This document shows, in pieces, positions 52,063 through 59,978 of a DNA stretch of 64,000 bases. Within the stretch, counting starts at the first letter, position 1. Each line of letters begins with the position of its first letter. A model generated the notes under the pieces. That model searched no databases and was not told the DNA's origin. It saw only the letters and a program-made list of their open reading frames with translations. This DNA comes from Aerococcaceae bacterium DSM 111021 (GTDB lineage Bacteria > Bacillota > Bacilli > Lactobacillales > Aerococcaceae), in NCBI GenBank assembly GCA_020112395.1, contig JACCEK010000001.1, positions 1,116,001 to 1,180,000 on the forward strand. Reading direction: 5' to 3'. A program made the translations under genes and the position numbers.

Positions 52063-52342
52063 AAAACTACAGAGTAATAGTGTTCAATTCGATTATTTCA
52101 GTGAGAATTTTATGCGGTTTGAACAAGACTATTATGCGTATTCAACGATGGACACCCCATTAACTTTTATCACTGATGATATCTTATTAGCAATGAGCGA
52201 AGCCCAAATAAATTATTTTAGACTTCCAGCTAGTAAAGCAAAAGATAACAAAAATCATTACTTCATCTTCAAAGTGAAAATGCAAGAGAATAACAAACAA
52301 GTGCGGACCTATGAATATGTTCGTCATGCGTCGGCTTATTAA
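52052..52342 (+). CDS. DUF5960-like small protein of the SOS operon
   Basis: This 96-residue protein reads FDYFSENFMRFEQDYYAYS and FRLPASKAKDNKNHYFIFKVK. It resembles DUF5960 proteins next to polymerase genes of related bacteria, a family call made from memory. The function is unknown. The start overlaps the YolD gene, with GAGGAGG just upstream. Confidence 0.7.
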   Translation: MNSRKLQSNSVQFDYFSENFMRFEQDYYAYSTMDTPLTFITDDILLAMSEAQINYFRLPASKAKDNKNHYFIFKVKMQENNKQVRTYEYVRHASAY

Positions 52343-52346
52343 ACAG

Positions 52347-52386
52347 AGAGTTATTTAGAATCTGCATCTAAATAACTCTTTTTCTT
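52347..52386 (+). terminator. Terminator of the SOS operon
   Basis: The 13-bp stem AGAGTTATTTAGA/TCTAAATAACTCT is followed by TTTTCTT. Confidence 0.9.
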
Positions 52387-52407
52387 ATTACTCACCCTAT
52401 TTACATA

Positions 52408-52562
52408 AGAAAAATCCCACTCAAAATAAGTGGGATGAGAGGAGTATATCTTAGTGTCATAAACTTTCAGCGATAATTTGCAGCCTCACTTGCGTGGTAT
52501 AATACAAAGTGTTCAAGAGGTATATCGAATATTTTCACTTCTTTCGCTACAATCGATTCGAT
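52408..52562 (-). pseudogene. Possible minus-strand gene tail with its own terminator
   Basis: A short open stretch on the minus strand reads IVAKEVKIFDIPLEHFVLYH and ends at 52467. Just downstream lies a good terminator on that strand, stem ATCCCACTT/AGTGGGAT with TTTTT (52408-52436). No other minus-strand gene lies here. It may be a decayed gene whose end survives. No start codon is seen and the family is unknown. Confidence 0.3.
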
Positions 52563-52630
52563 TCAAGAGTTACATTTAATCTTTGATGATGTAAACTAGA
52601 GTTATAGAGTATTTTTAAGGAGGTAGGCAA

Positions 52631-53173
52631 ATGTCTGAGCAAAAAAAGGGCACTTTATTAGGTCATTTTATTGGTGGATTTATTCTTGTAGGGATTATTT
52701 TTTTAATTGTGGCTATTTTCACTCAGATTCATAGAGAAGGGATAGTTGGTTACATCTTCCAATGGATCATCGCCATCTACTTGTTCATATTTAGTATTGG
52801 CCTATTAATTGATCTGTTTAAAAAATGGCGAAAGAAACGATGGTATACGAAACTAATCCAATTGTTTGGTGTGATACTCATGGGCTTATTAAGTGTAGGC
52901 TATACGCTTAATGCCTATCAAGATTGGCCGTATCTCAACCAACCAAGTTACGTCGAACTCATCAATCCCGATGTGAGTGTTGATTTTACGAGGGAGCGAA
53001 ATGATTATATTTTAAGTGGGAAAAGCAGTAGTGGCGCTGAGTTTGAATTTAACTTGACCAAATCACATTACAATCAAGCGCTGGACTTAGAAGAAAAGGA
53101 TGAGTTTAACAGTGCTGAAGTTTCATACTTGCCTCACTCGCGTATTATTATGGAACTAACATATAATCAATAA
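52631..53173 (+). CDS. Small membrane protein, unknown function
   Basis: This protein has 180 residues with three helices (about 13-33, 40-60, 70-90) and a C-terminal extracellular-type domain of about 80 residues. That part reads SVDFTRERNDYILSG and ends IIMELTYNQ. No family is recognised. AAGGAGG lies upstream of the ATG. It is a single-gene unit. Confidence 0.75.
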   Translation: MSEQKKGTLLGHFIGGFILVGIIFLIVAIFTQIHREGIVGYIFQWIIAIYLFIFSIGLLIDLFKKWRKKRWYTKLIQLFGVILMGLLSVGYTLNAYQDWPYLNQPSYVELINPDVSVDFTRERNDYILSGKSSSGAEFEFNLTKSHYNQALDLEEKDEFNSAEVSYLPHSRIIMELTYNQ

Positions 53174-53193
53174 CGAAGCGATTTGCCGAATAT

Positions 53194-53236
53194 AAAAAGA
53201 CTTGTAGAGAATTTACACTCACTACAAGTCTTTTTC
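53194..53236 (+). terminator. Terminator of the membrane protein gene
   Basis: AAAAAGACTTGTAG pairs with CTACAAGTCTTTTT. Confidence 0.9.
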
Positions 53237-53259
53237 TTAGTTTAGTTGTTGTTATTTTC

Positions 53260-53391
53260 TTATACGGATATCGCACGCTTTTTATACCCGCTCATGGCTT
53301 GTGATGAAGTTCGCCAAACTACAACGGGATCAGCTATCCTGTTTGCGAAGTTTAATAGCATATCTGCTTTGACACATTTCACTCTTACCAT
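53260..53391 (-). other. Intergenic stretch with a weak 43-codon frame
   Basis: Between the terminator and the ABC genes a minus-strand frame reads ADMLLNFANRIADPVVVW and continues to a stop at 53260. The composition is protein-like, but there is no good ribosome binding site and no known family. It is probably a remnant or chance. Confidence 0.2.
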
Positions 53392-53459
53392 CTTTATACT
53401 TACGAATCAACACCACTCCCGATAAATGCGAATTAAGTAAATCTAACTACATATAATTT

Positions 53460-55277
53460 CTAAGCTATTTCAAACTGGCTATTATATAAGTCAGCATAAA
53501 AATCACCTTGATTTAATAAGTCACCATGTGTACCGCTTTCGATGATATCGCCATCTTTCATAACAAGAATTAAATCAGCATTCTTAATAGTAGAAAGACG
53601 GTGAGCGATAATAAATGAAGTACGGTTAGCCATTAATTTATCCATCGCTTCTTGAATATGTAATTCAGTACGTGTATCCACAGAACTTGTTGCTTCATCT
53701 AAGATTAACATGGGTTTATCCGCAATCATTGCACGAGCAATTGTGATTTGTTGCTTTTGCCCTTCGGATAAACTGACTTGGTCATTCAATACTGTATCAT
53801 ACCCTTCAGGTAAGGTTTGAACAAAGTGATGTAAACCGACGGCTTGACTCGCTTCAATGACTTGCTCTTCACTCACATCTTCGGTTGCGTAAATTAAGTT
53901 TTCACGAATTGTTCCTTCAAATACCCACGTATCTTGAAGGACAATACAGAATTGGTTATGGATTGCCTCACGCGTTAAGTCACCCGTTGGAACACCATCA
54001 ATTCGAATCTCCCCACTATCAATTTCGTGGAATCGCATCAGTAAGTTAATCAGTGTTGTCTTACCAGCACCCGTTGGTCCAACAATCGCAATCTTTTGAC
54101 CGGGTTTTGCTTTTGCAGAAAAATCAGAGATAACTGGTTCACTGCTTCCTTCATAAGCGAAGCGAACATTCTCAAACTCAACAAAGCCTTCAGCTTTTTC
54201 TAATATGTCTGTCTTATGCTGTTCATCTGACATTTCAGTCGCATCTAACATTTCAAAGACACGCTCGCTTGCTGCCGCTGTTGATTGAAGCGTTTGGGCT
54301 GCTTGAGCAATTTGACTTAATGGTTGTGTAAAGTAGCGAACGTACATAATAAACGCAACAATCACTCCGAAAGAAATGGTTCCATTAATTGCTAACATCG
54401 CTCCAACAATACAGACTGCAACATAACCAAGGTTCCCAACAAAGCCCATAATTGGCATCATTAAACCAGATAAGCTTTGAGCACGAAACCCACTATCGCG
54501 CAAACTCTCATTAATTTCGGTAAACGTTTCTTTTGCATTCGCCTCACCGTTATAAACTTTAACGATTGTATGTGAACTATAAATCTCCTCAACATGACCA
54601 TTCATGCGTCCGAGATCTTTCTGTTGTCTTAAGAAGAATTTTTGCGATTGGCTCATGATAAGTATCATCAGTCCAAATCCAATTAACGTTGCCCCTACTG
54701 CAGTCAACGTCATGAGTAAGTTTGTTGTTAACATCATATAAAGCGAACCTAATAGCAGTGTTATTGCTGTAACTAATGTCCCAACACTTTGGTTTAACGA
54801 TTGAGCAATCATATCAACATCGTTGGTGACACGAGATAGAACATCCCCTGTTGTCGTTTTATCAAAATATGAAATCGGCAGACGGTTAATTTTTTCTGAG
54901 ATGTCTGTTCTTAATTGGTTCGATATACGCTGTGTAACAGTTGCCATCACTTGCCCTTGGACTAATGATAGAACCGTACTCAATAAATAGAAGCCAACTA
55001 ACGTGAAACCAATACGCATCACACTTTCCATATCAATACCGGTTACAATACCAGACGCAATAATATCAGTCATCTCAGAAAGGCGATCCGGTCCGATTAA
55101 TGTTAGAATCGTCCCACCGATCGCACTAACAAGAGCAATAGCCATAACAATCCAATAATTACGACAATATGTTAGTAATTTAACCCAAGTCGCTTTAAAA
55201 TCTTTAGGTTTTTCAGTGATTTTTTGGCGGTTAGGTCCATGATTTATTGGTGTTTGTTGTTTTTTATCTTCTGTCAT
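53460..55277 (-). CDS. ABC exporter half-transporter, canonical NBD subunit
   Basis: This protein has 605 residues: six transmembrane helices and a nucleotide-binding domain. The ATPase motifs are GPTGAGKTTL (Walker A), LSEGQKQQ (signature, with Glu in place of the usual Gly) and PMLILDEATSSVD (Walker B with the catalytic Glu). It pairs with the upstream gene product in a heterodimer of the LmrCD/EfrCD/BmrCD type, probably exporting drugs or lipids. The start overlaps the partner's stop. Confidence 0.92.
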   Translation of the reverse strand: MTEDKKQQTPINHGPNRQKITEKPKDFKATWVKLLTYCRNYWIVMAIALVSAIGGTILTLIGPDRLSEMTDIIASGIVTGIDMESVMRIGFTLVGFYLLSTVLSLVQGQVMATVTQRISNQLRTDISEKINRLPISYFDKTTTGDVLSRVTNDVDMIAQSLNQSVGTLVTAITLLLGSLYMMLTTNLLMTLTAVGATLIGFGLMILIMSQSQKFFLRQQKDLGRMNGHVEEIYSSHTIVKVYNGEANAKETFTEINESLRDSGFRAQSLSGLMMPIMGFVGNLGYVAVCIVGAMLAINGTISFGVIVAFIMYVRYFTQPLSQIAQAAQTLQSTAAASERVFEMLDATEMSDEQHKTDILEKAEGFVEFENVRFAYEGSSEPVISDFSAKAKPGQKIAIVGPTGAGKTTLINLLMRFHEIDSGEIRIDGVPTGDLTREAIHNQFCIVLQDTWVFEGTIRENLIYATEDVSEEQVIEASQAVGLHHFVQTLPEGYDTVLNDQVSLSEGQKQQITIARAMIADKPMLILDEATSSVDTRTELHIQEAMDKLMANRTSFIIAHRLSTIKNADLILVMKDGDIIESGTHGDLLNQGDFYADLYNSQFEIA

Positions 55278-57034
55278 TATGCTAATTCCTCCTTCGATAG
55301 TTGTGAGTAAGCAATTTCTTGATATACGTCACTTGAAACCATTAATTCCTCGTGCGTACCGTTGCCTACAATTTTTCCTTTATCTAGTACAATAATACGG
55401 TCAGCATCTTTAATTGTCCCAATCCGCTGCGCTACGATTAATTTTGTCGCATCTTTACAATCACGTTGTAAAGCTAGTCGCAGTTGACGGTCGGTTTTAT
55501 AATCGAGGGCCGAGAATGAATCATCAAAGATAAAAATTTCTGGACGTCTTGCAATCGCTCTAGCAATCGACAAACGTTGTTTTTGACCACCAGAAAAGTT
55601 CGTCCCTCCTTGTGATACGTAACTATCATATCCTTCTGGCAAACTCTCAATGAAGTCCCCAGCTTGTGCTGTATAAGCCGCTTCAATAATGTCTGACTCT
55701 ATGAAAGCTTCTTTACCATTATCACCATATGCAATATTTGATTTAATTGATCCTGTGAATAAGGTTGCTTTTTGTCCTACATACCCGAGTTTGTTATGAA
55801 GTGCTTCTTGGGTATAGTCTTTCACATTGATTCCATCGACTAGAACTGCACCTGAAGTCGCTTCATATAAACGAGGAAGCAAATTGATGACGGTACTTTT
55901 ACCTGATCCGGTCGCTCCGATAAAGGCCACTGTCTCACCTTTATTCGCTTTGAAGGAAATGTCTTTTACGACATACTCCTTAGCACCTGGGTATTTGAAA
56001 CTTACTTGACGAAACTCAACTTCCCCTTTAATAGGCGTATTAGATTCGGTTATAGCACCATCATGAATAGTTGGTTCTGTTTCCAATACTTCTAAGATAC
56101 GCTTCGCAGATACGGTTGCACGAGGTAGCATGACAAAAATCATAATCAGCATCATGAAAGCCATCACCACTTGCATCGCATAAGACGAGAATACAATCAT
56201 ATCTGAGAACAGAGTCATACGTTCAGTTAAAGCCGCTTGATTAATTAAGATAGCTCCCAACCAATAGATAGCTAAGGTTAACCCGCTCATAATTAATTGA
56301 ATATTAGGCATTAAGAAAGCCATCACTCGACTCGTAAATAAATTTGTTTGAGTGAAGTCATCATTCACTGTTTCAAACTTAGCTTGTTGATAGTCCTCAG
56401 CGTTATATGCTCGTACCACTCGCAATCCATTTAAGTTTTCACGTGTCACGTGATTCAATCGGTCTGTCATTTTTTGCAGTAATTTGAATTTAGGTAAGGC
56501 AATCGAAATCGTCACACCAACAATCAGAATGAGTGCTAACACTGCCACACCCGTTGCGGTCGTCCATTGCCAGCTCTTTCCAGCAATCTTGAGTACAGCC
56601 ATCACACCTAGAATAGGTGCTTTAATCATAATTTGCAGCCCCATGACGATTAACATCTGAACTTGCGTAATGTCATTGGTTGAACGTGTAATTAAACTCG
56701 CTGTCGAAAAGCCACTAATCTCTTGCAATGAAAAAGTCTGCATCTTATTGAATAGATGACTTCTTAAATTCGCTCCAAAATCAGATGAAATTCGAGCAGA
56801 TAAGATTGCGACAATAATAGCTGCCACTAAACTACCAAATGCACAAGCTAACATGTACATTCCTGCTGAAATAACATCACTCATCTGACTTCCTTGAGTC
56901 TGAATCAGCATGGTAATCTGACTCATATAGTCTGGTAATTTTAAATCGAGCCAGACTTGCCCAATAATAAACATAATACTAATCAAAATAAGACCCAAAT
57001 CTTTTTTAGTTAATTGTTTAAATAGTTTTATCAT
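55277..57034 (-). CDS. ABC exporter half-transporter, degenerate NBD subunit
   Basis: This protein has 585 residues with the same fold. Walker A is GATGSGKST and the signature is FSGGQKQR. Walker B ends IFIFDDSFSALD: the residue after the Walker B Asp is Asp, where the partner has the catalytic Glu. One degenerate site is a hallmark of heterodimeric exporters. It is first in the two-gene operon. GGAGGGG precedes the ATG. A structured leader with a terminator lies upstream. Confidence 0.93.
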   Translation of the reverse strand: MIKLFKQLTKKDLGLILISIMFIIGQVWLDLKLPDYMSQITMLIQTQGSQMSDVISAGMYMLACAFGSLVAAIIVAILSARISSDFGANLRSHLFNKMQTFSLQEISGFSTASLITRSTNDITQVQMLIVMGLQIMIKAPILGVMAVLKIAGKSWQWTTATGVAVLALILIVGVTISIALPKFKLLQKMTDRLNHVTRENLNGLRVVRAYNAEDYQQAKFETVNDDFTQTNLFTSRVMAFLMPNIQLIMSGLTLAIYWLGAILINQAALTERMTLFSDMIVFSSYAMQVVMAFMMLIMIFVMLPRATVSAKRILEVLETEPTIHDGAITESNTPIKGEVEFRQVSFKYPGAKEYVVKDISFKANKGETVAFIGATGSGKSTVINLLPRLYEATSGAVLVDGINVKDYTQEALHNKLGYVGQKATLFTGSIKSNIAYGDNGKEAFIESDIIEAAYTAQAGDFIESLPEGYDSYVSQGGTNFSGGQKQRLSIARAIARRPEIFIFDDSFSALDYKTDRQLRLALQRDCKDATKLIVAQRIGTIKDADRIIVLDKGKIVGNGTHEELMVSSDVYQEIAYSQLSKEELA

Positions 57035-57091
57035 GAATCAAAACCCCTCCTGTATTCTCTATCTCTTCATTAAGTAAATGACTCACCGCAA

Positions 57092-57131
57092 AATAAAAAC
57101 AGGTAGCATGTTTAGTACAACATGCGCCTGT
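57092..57131 (-). terminator. Leader terminator (attenuator) upstream of the ABC exporter
   Basis: ACAGGCGCATGTT pairs with AACATGCTACCTGT on the minus strand and is followed by TTTTATTTT. It lies 60 bases ahead of the first exporter gene and would stop transcription unless overridden. Confidence 0.8.
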
Positions 57132-57168
57132 CCTTATTAGGTAAATGTTTTACTTGAGGAGTAGAACA

Positions 57169-57204
57169 TCACGAAAGTAAACATAAGGCCCTGCTTACTC
57201 TCAT
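57169..57204 (-). CDS. Possible leader mini-ORF of the ABC exporter
   Basis: The 11-codon frame reads MRVSRALCLLS. Its ATG lies about 7 bases after the -10 box, so it could be translated from a leaderless or nearly leaderless transcript. No ribosome binding site is visible. It overlaps the 5' arm of the upstream hairpin, as expected if translation controls folding. Confidence 0.35.
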   Translation of the reverse strand: MRVSRALCLLS

Positions 57205-57268
57205 AATGTTATATTACGTGTCTAACATTAATTGAAGCTTAACAAATACAAAATCAGCACAAAATAAG

Positions 57269-58357
57269 TCATCTCAAAGCGTACCCTTCAAGCAAATGAA
57301 CATTAGGTAAAGTGACAGCGAATGTTGTAAATTCCGTGTCACTCGTGACATTCACTTGTCCTTTATGTAATTGAAGCACTTCCTTCACAATCGACAGACC
57401 AATTCCAGATCCTTGAGTTGAATGTGACGTGTCAGCTTGCCAAATCTTATTAAAGATTCGGTCTATATCTTCTGGTGTAATAAACTCGCCTTTATTGCTA
57501 ATTTTAACGGTTGTATGTGTATCTGTTTGGTTAATTCTTACCTGGATTTCCTCTGCTTCTGGGGAGAATTTAATTGAATTATCTAATAAATTTATCCAGA
57601 CTTGTTTCAATATTTCCTCATTGGCTTGAATAAATATCTCATCATATCCCAAATCAAATACGATGTCCTTCTTCATCCATTTTTGTTGGAGTAATAGAAT
57701 CGAACTTCGAATTTGTTCTGATAGGTTAATCCTTGTAATATCTGTTAAAATTGTTTGATTTTCAATTTTGGTTAAATCAAGAATATTAGTAGACATTGAC
57801 GCTAACCGGTTCATCTCATCGACAATAATCTGTAAGTACTCTTGTTCTTTTTCTTGGGTAATATTCCCTTTCTGCACTAATTTGGCAAAGCCAGTGATTG
57901 AGACAATCGGCGTTTTGAATTCGTGTGAGAAGTTATTAACAAAGTCAGAGCGCAACATCTCAGTATTATCTAATTCTTCTGCTAGTCGATTAAAACTAGT
58001 CGCAATTTTTTGTCCAATGACATTTTGTCCTACTTCAATCCGGATAGAATAATCACCTTTGGATAATGCATCCATTCCGTTAATTAAATTCGCAATAAAA
58101 CCCAATGGAATCCCACTCACCATCGCTGCAACTAAGGTACCAATGAAAATACTAACGATACCAAAAAAGGCTATAGGAATAATAATATTCGGGGACGCAA
58201 GATGATCTTCTAAATAATCAAAATGATTCAAAGCAAACATGAGTAATCCAACAATAAGCATCGTAATAACTAAAATACCAAATACAATGAGCGTAAAGAA
58301 AATCGTTAGAAGTGTTCTTGGTAACAGTCTTTTGTATACTCGATTAGATTGCTTCAT
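57269..58357 (-). CDS. Sensor histidine kinase
   Basis: This protein has 362 residues: two transmembrane helices (about 14-43 and 58-88) with a short outer loop, a HAMP region, HisKA with FSHEFKTP (phospho-His about 145), and a HATPase domain with N box NLLDNSIKF and G box GSGIGLSIV. The short loop suggests sensing in or at the membrane. The start overlaps the response regulator's stop (TAATG). It lies upstream of the ABC exporter on the same strand, so it may control it. Confidence 0.93.
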   Translation of the reverse strand: MKQSNRVYKRLLPRTLLTIFFTLIVFGILVITMLIVGLLMFALNHFDYLEDHLASPNIIIPIAFFGIVSIFIGTLVAAMVSGIPLGFIANLINGMDALSKGDYSIRIEVGQNVIGQKIATSFNRLAEELDNTEMLRSDFVNNFSHEFKTPIVSITGFAKLVQKGNITQEKEQEYLQIIVDEMNRLASMSTNILDLTKIENQTILTDITRINLSEQIRSSILLLQQKWMKKDIVFDLGYDEIFIQANEEILKQVWINLLDNSIKFSPEAEEIQVRINQTDTHTTVKISNKGEFITPEDIDRIFNKIWQADTSHSTQGSGIGLSIVKEVLQLHKGQVNVTSDTEFTTFAVTLPNVHLLEGYALR

Positions 58358-59028
58358 TATTTTTTCACCGCGCGATAGCCTAGACCTCGAACCGACTCAA
58401 TTTCAAAATCATCCCAGTCGCCAAAGCGTTTACGAATACGCGCAATATGAACAGTCACTGTATCCCAACCTGTATCACTATCGACTCCCCAAATCTCATC
58501 CATTAATTGAATACGGGTGAAAATTTGACCAGGATAAGATAAAAGTTTGAATAACAGTAGAAACTCTTTCTGTGGTAAGACTTGAATCTCATCCCCTTTC
58601 TTAATAGAAAAGTTGTCATAATCCAACGTCACTTCTCCAACTACAATATGACGGTCCGATGCAATCTTCGCCCGCCTTAATAATGCTTTAATCCGAAGCA
58701 ACATCTCCTCTTCCTCCACTGGTTTTGTCATATAATCATCAATCCCAACCAGGAAACCTTGCTTCTTATCCGCTGGCAATTGTTTTGCAGAAATCATTAA
58801 GATAGGAAGATCATCGTGCATATCGCGGATAATCTTCGTGAACTCATACCCATCCATATTAGGCATCATAATATCCACAATCGCTAAATCAATGTGTTGC
58901 TTATCCAAAATATCCATCGCGTTTTCGCCATCTACAGCAGTATGGACCGAATACTGCTCATCTTCCAAGACAGCTCGCATCAGCTGGCGCGCATTTTTAT
59001 TATCGTCAACCACTAAAATTTGAAACAT
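58357..59028 (-). CDS. OmpR-family response regulator
   Basis: This protein has 223 residues. The receiver domain has Asp 8, Asp 9 and the phospho-acceptor Asp 52 (AIVDIMMPNMDGYEF), and Lys near 102. The winged-helix effector follows, ending VHIARIRKRFGDWDDFEIESVRGLGYRAVKK. I use the ATG at 59028 (AGGTGA upstream) rather than the open frame's start at 59157, which lies in repeat-like upstream sequence. Confidence 0.94.
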   Translation of the reverse strand: MFQILVVDDNKNARQLMRAVLEDEQYSVHTAVDGENAMDILDKQHIDLAIVDIMMPNMDGYEFTKIIRDMHDDLPILMISAKQLPADKKQGFLVGIDDYMTKPVEEEEMLLRIKALLRRAKIASDRHIVVGEVTLDYDNFSIKKGDEIQVLPQKEFLLLFKLLSYPGQIFTRIQLMDEIWGVDSDTGWDTVTVHIARIRKRFGDWDDFEIESVRGLGYRAVKK

Positions 59029-59140
59029 ATCAATCACCTCACCTTCATTATAAACAGTTTTATTAAGTTTTGGTAAACATATGAGTGAGAAGTTTATGGG
59101 ATTGAGGGGAACTTCCACAGGATGGGATGGGATGCGGATG

Positions 59141-59383
59141 GAGTTCTTAATTCGCACTTATTAGTTGTGGTATATGCGAATTAACCGTATTTCACACTTA
59201 CCAATCGCCATAAGTGCGAATTAACCATATTTCGCATTTACCAATGTCTATAAATGCGAATTAACCGTATTTCACATTTACCAATCGCCATAAGTGCGAA
59301 TTAGCCGTATTTCGCACTTACCAATCGCCATAAGTGCGTATTATCCGTATTTCGCACTTACCAATCGCCATAAGTGCGAATTC
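59141..59383. repeat. 40-bp tandem palindromic repeats
   Basis: Five in-phase copies of 40 bp (from 59181) and a degenerate one before them fill the space up to the MaoC gene. The unit holds arms TTCGCACTTA and TAAGTGCGAA around CCAATCGCCA, and the unit-to-unit junction reads TTAACCGTAT. In the copy at 59221 both arms change together (CATTTA / TAAATG), keeping the pairing. The last copy runs into the MaoC gene's 3' end. A single similar 14-base stretch lies at about 53423. Confidence 0.95.
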
Positions 59384-59783
59384 CAAATAAAATACCCTCT
59401 TGATTGTAGGCTTTACTTTCAATCGTCAAAATCGCTTGATTGGGATTTGACTTTGATGGGGCAATGTCTTTAATTGTACTCAGGACATAGATTTCATCCG
59501 CAGGTCGTACTGGTACTTTCCACTTAACGGATGCACCCGTGCCAATAATTCCTTCCGCAATGTGCACACTTTCTACGATTAACCGCATCATAACCCCACT
59601 AACATGCCAGCCACTCGCACTCAAGCCTTTAAAGAAGGTCTCCTTCGCTAATTCATTATCTAAATGAAAAGGCTGAGGATCAAATTGTTTGGCAAATGCT
59701 TTAATCTCTTCCTCTTCAAAGACATGAGTCCCACACTTATATCCATCACCAATATGCAGATTATCCAAATACAGTTTAGTCAT
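59358..59783 (-). CDS. MaoC-like dehydratase-domain protein
   Basis: This 141-residue protein has the hot-dog hydratase pattern: AFAKQFDPQPFHLDNELAKETFFKGLSASGWH, with the Asp and His of the R-specific hydratase motif. It may hydrate enoyl-CoA type substrates. The last eight residues (GIRTYGDW) and the stop are encoded inside the final unit of the adjacent repeat array, so the C terminus has been reshaped or the array grew from the gene end. Confidence 0.83.
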   Translation of the reverse strand: MTKLYLDNLHIGDGYKCGTHVFEEEEIKAFAKQFDPQPFHLDNELAKETFFKGLSASGWHVSGVMMRLIVESVHIAEGIIGTGASVKWKVPVRPADEIYVLSTIKDIAPSKSNPNQAILTIESKAYNQEGILFGIRTYGDW

Positions 59784-59978
59784 TTTGACACTTACTTCAT
59801 TTATTCTTTAATGTAAAAGCCATTTTATCCTAAGCTACTTTAGAATCATCTTCAAATAATTAGTTCACTCCCATTATAAAATATATTTATGAATAGTCTT
59901 GTTATTTAAGTGAGGGTGTGATAATTTTAAATAGAGAGAACGCTTACAGTTCATTTAAATCACTAGGAGGAATTAAAA

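Larger units (their letters stand above)
57092..57220 (-). promoter_or_regulatory. Structured leader of the ABC exporter operon
   Basis: From a -10-like TAATAT (57211-57216), the leader holds a possible mini-frame, an upstream hairpin (CCTTAT with ATAAGG and GTTTACTT with AAGTAAAAC) and the terminator. Leaders of this type precede antibiotic-induced ABC genes such as bmrCD and respond to ribosome stalling. The inducing signal here is unknown. Confidence 0.55.

Noticed and set aside
50203..52342. Integrated plasmid or ICE fragment
   Set aside because: The polymerase operon can be plasmid-borne, but no replication, transfer or integrase genes lie nearby.
53240..53459. Transposase remnant
   Set aside because: No inverted repeats, target duplications or DDE-like motifs could be found in the stretch.
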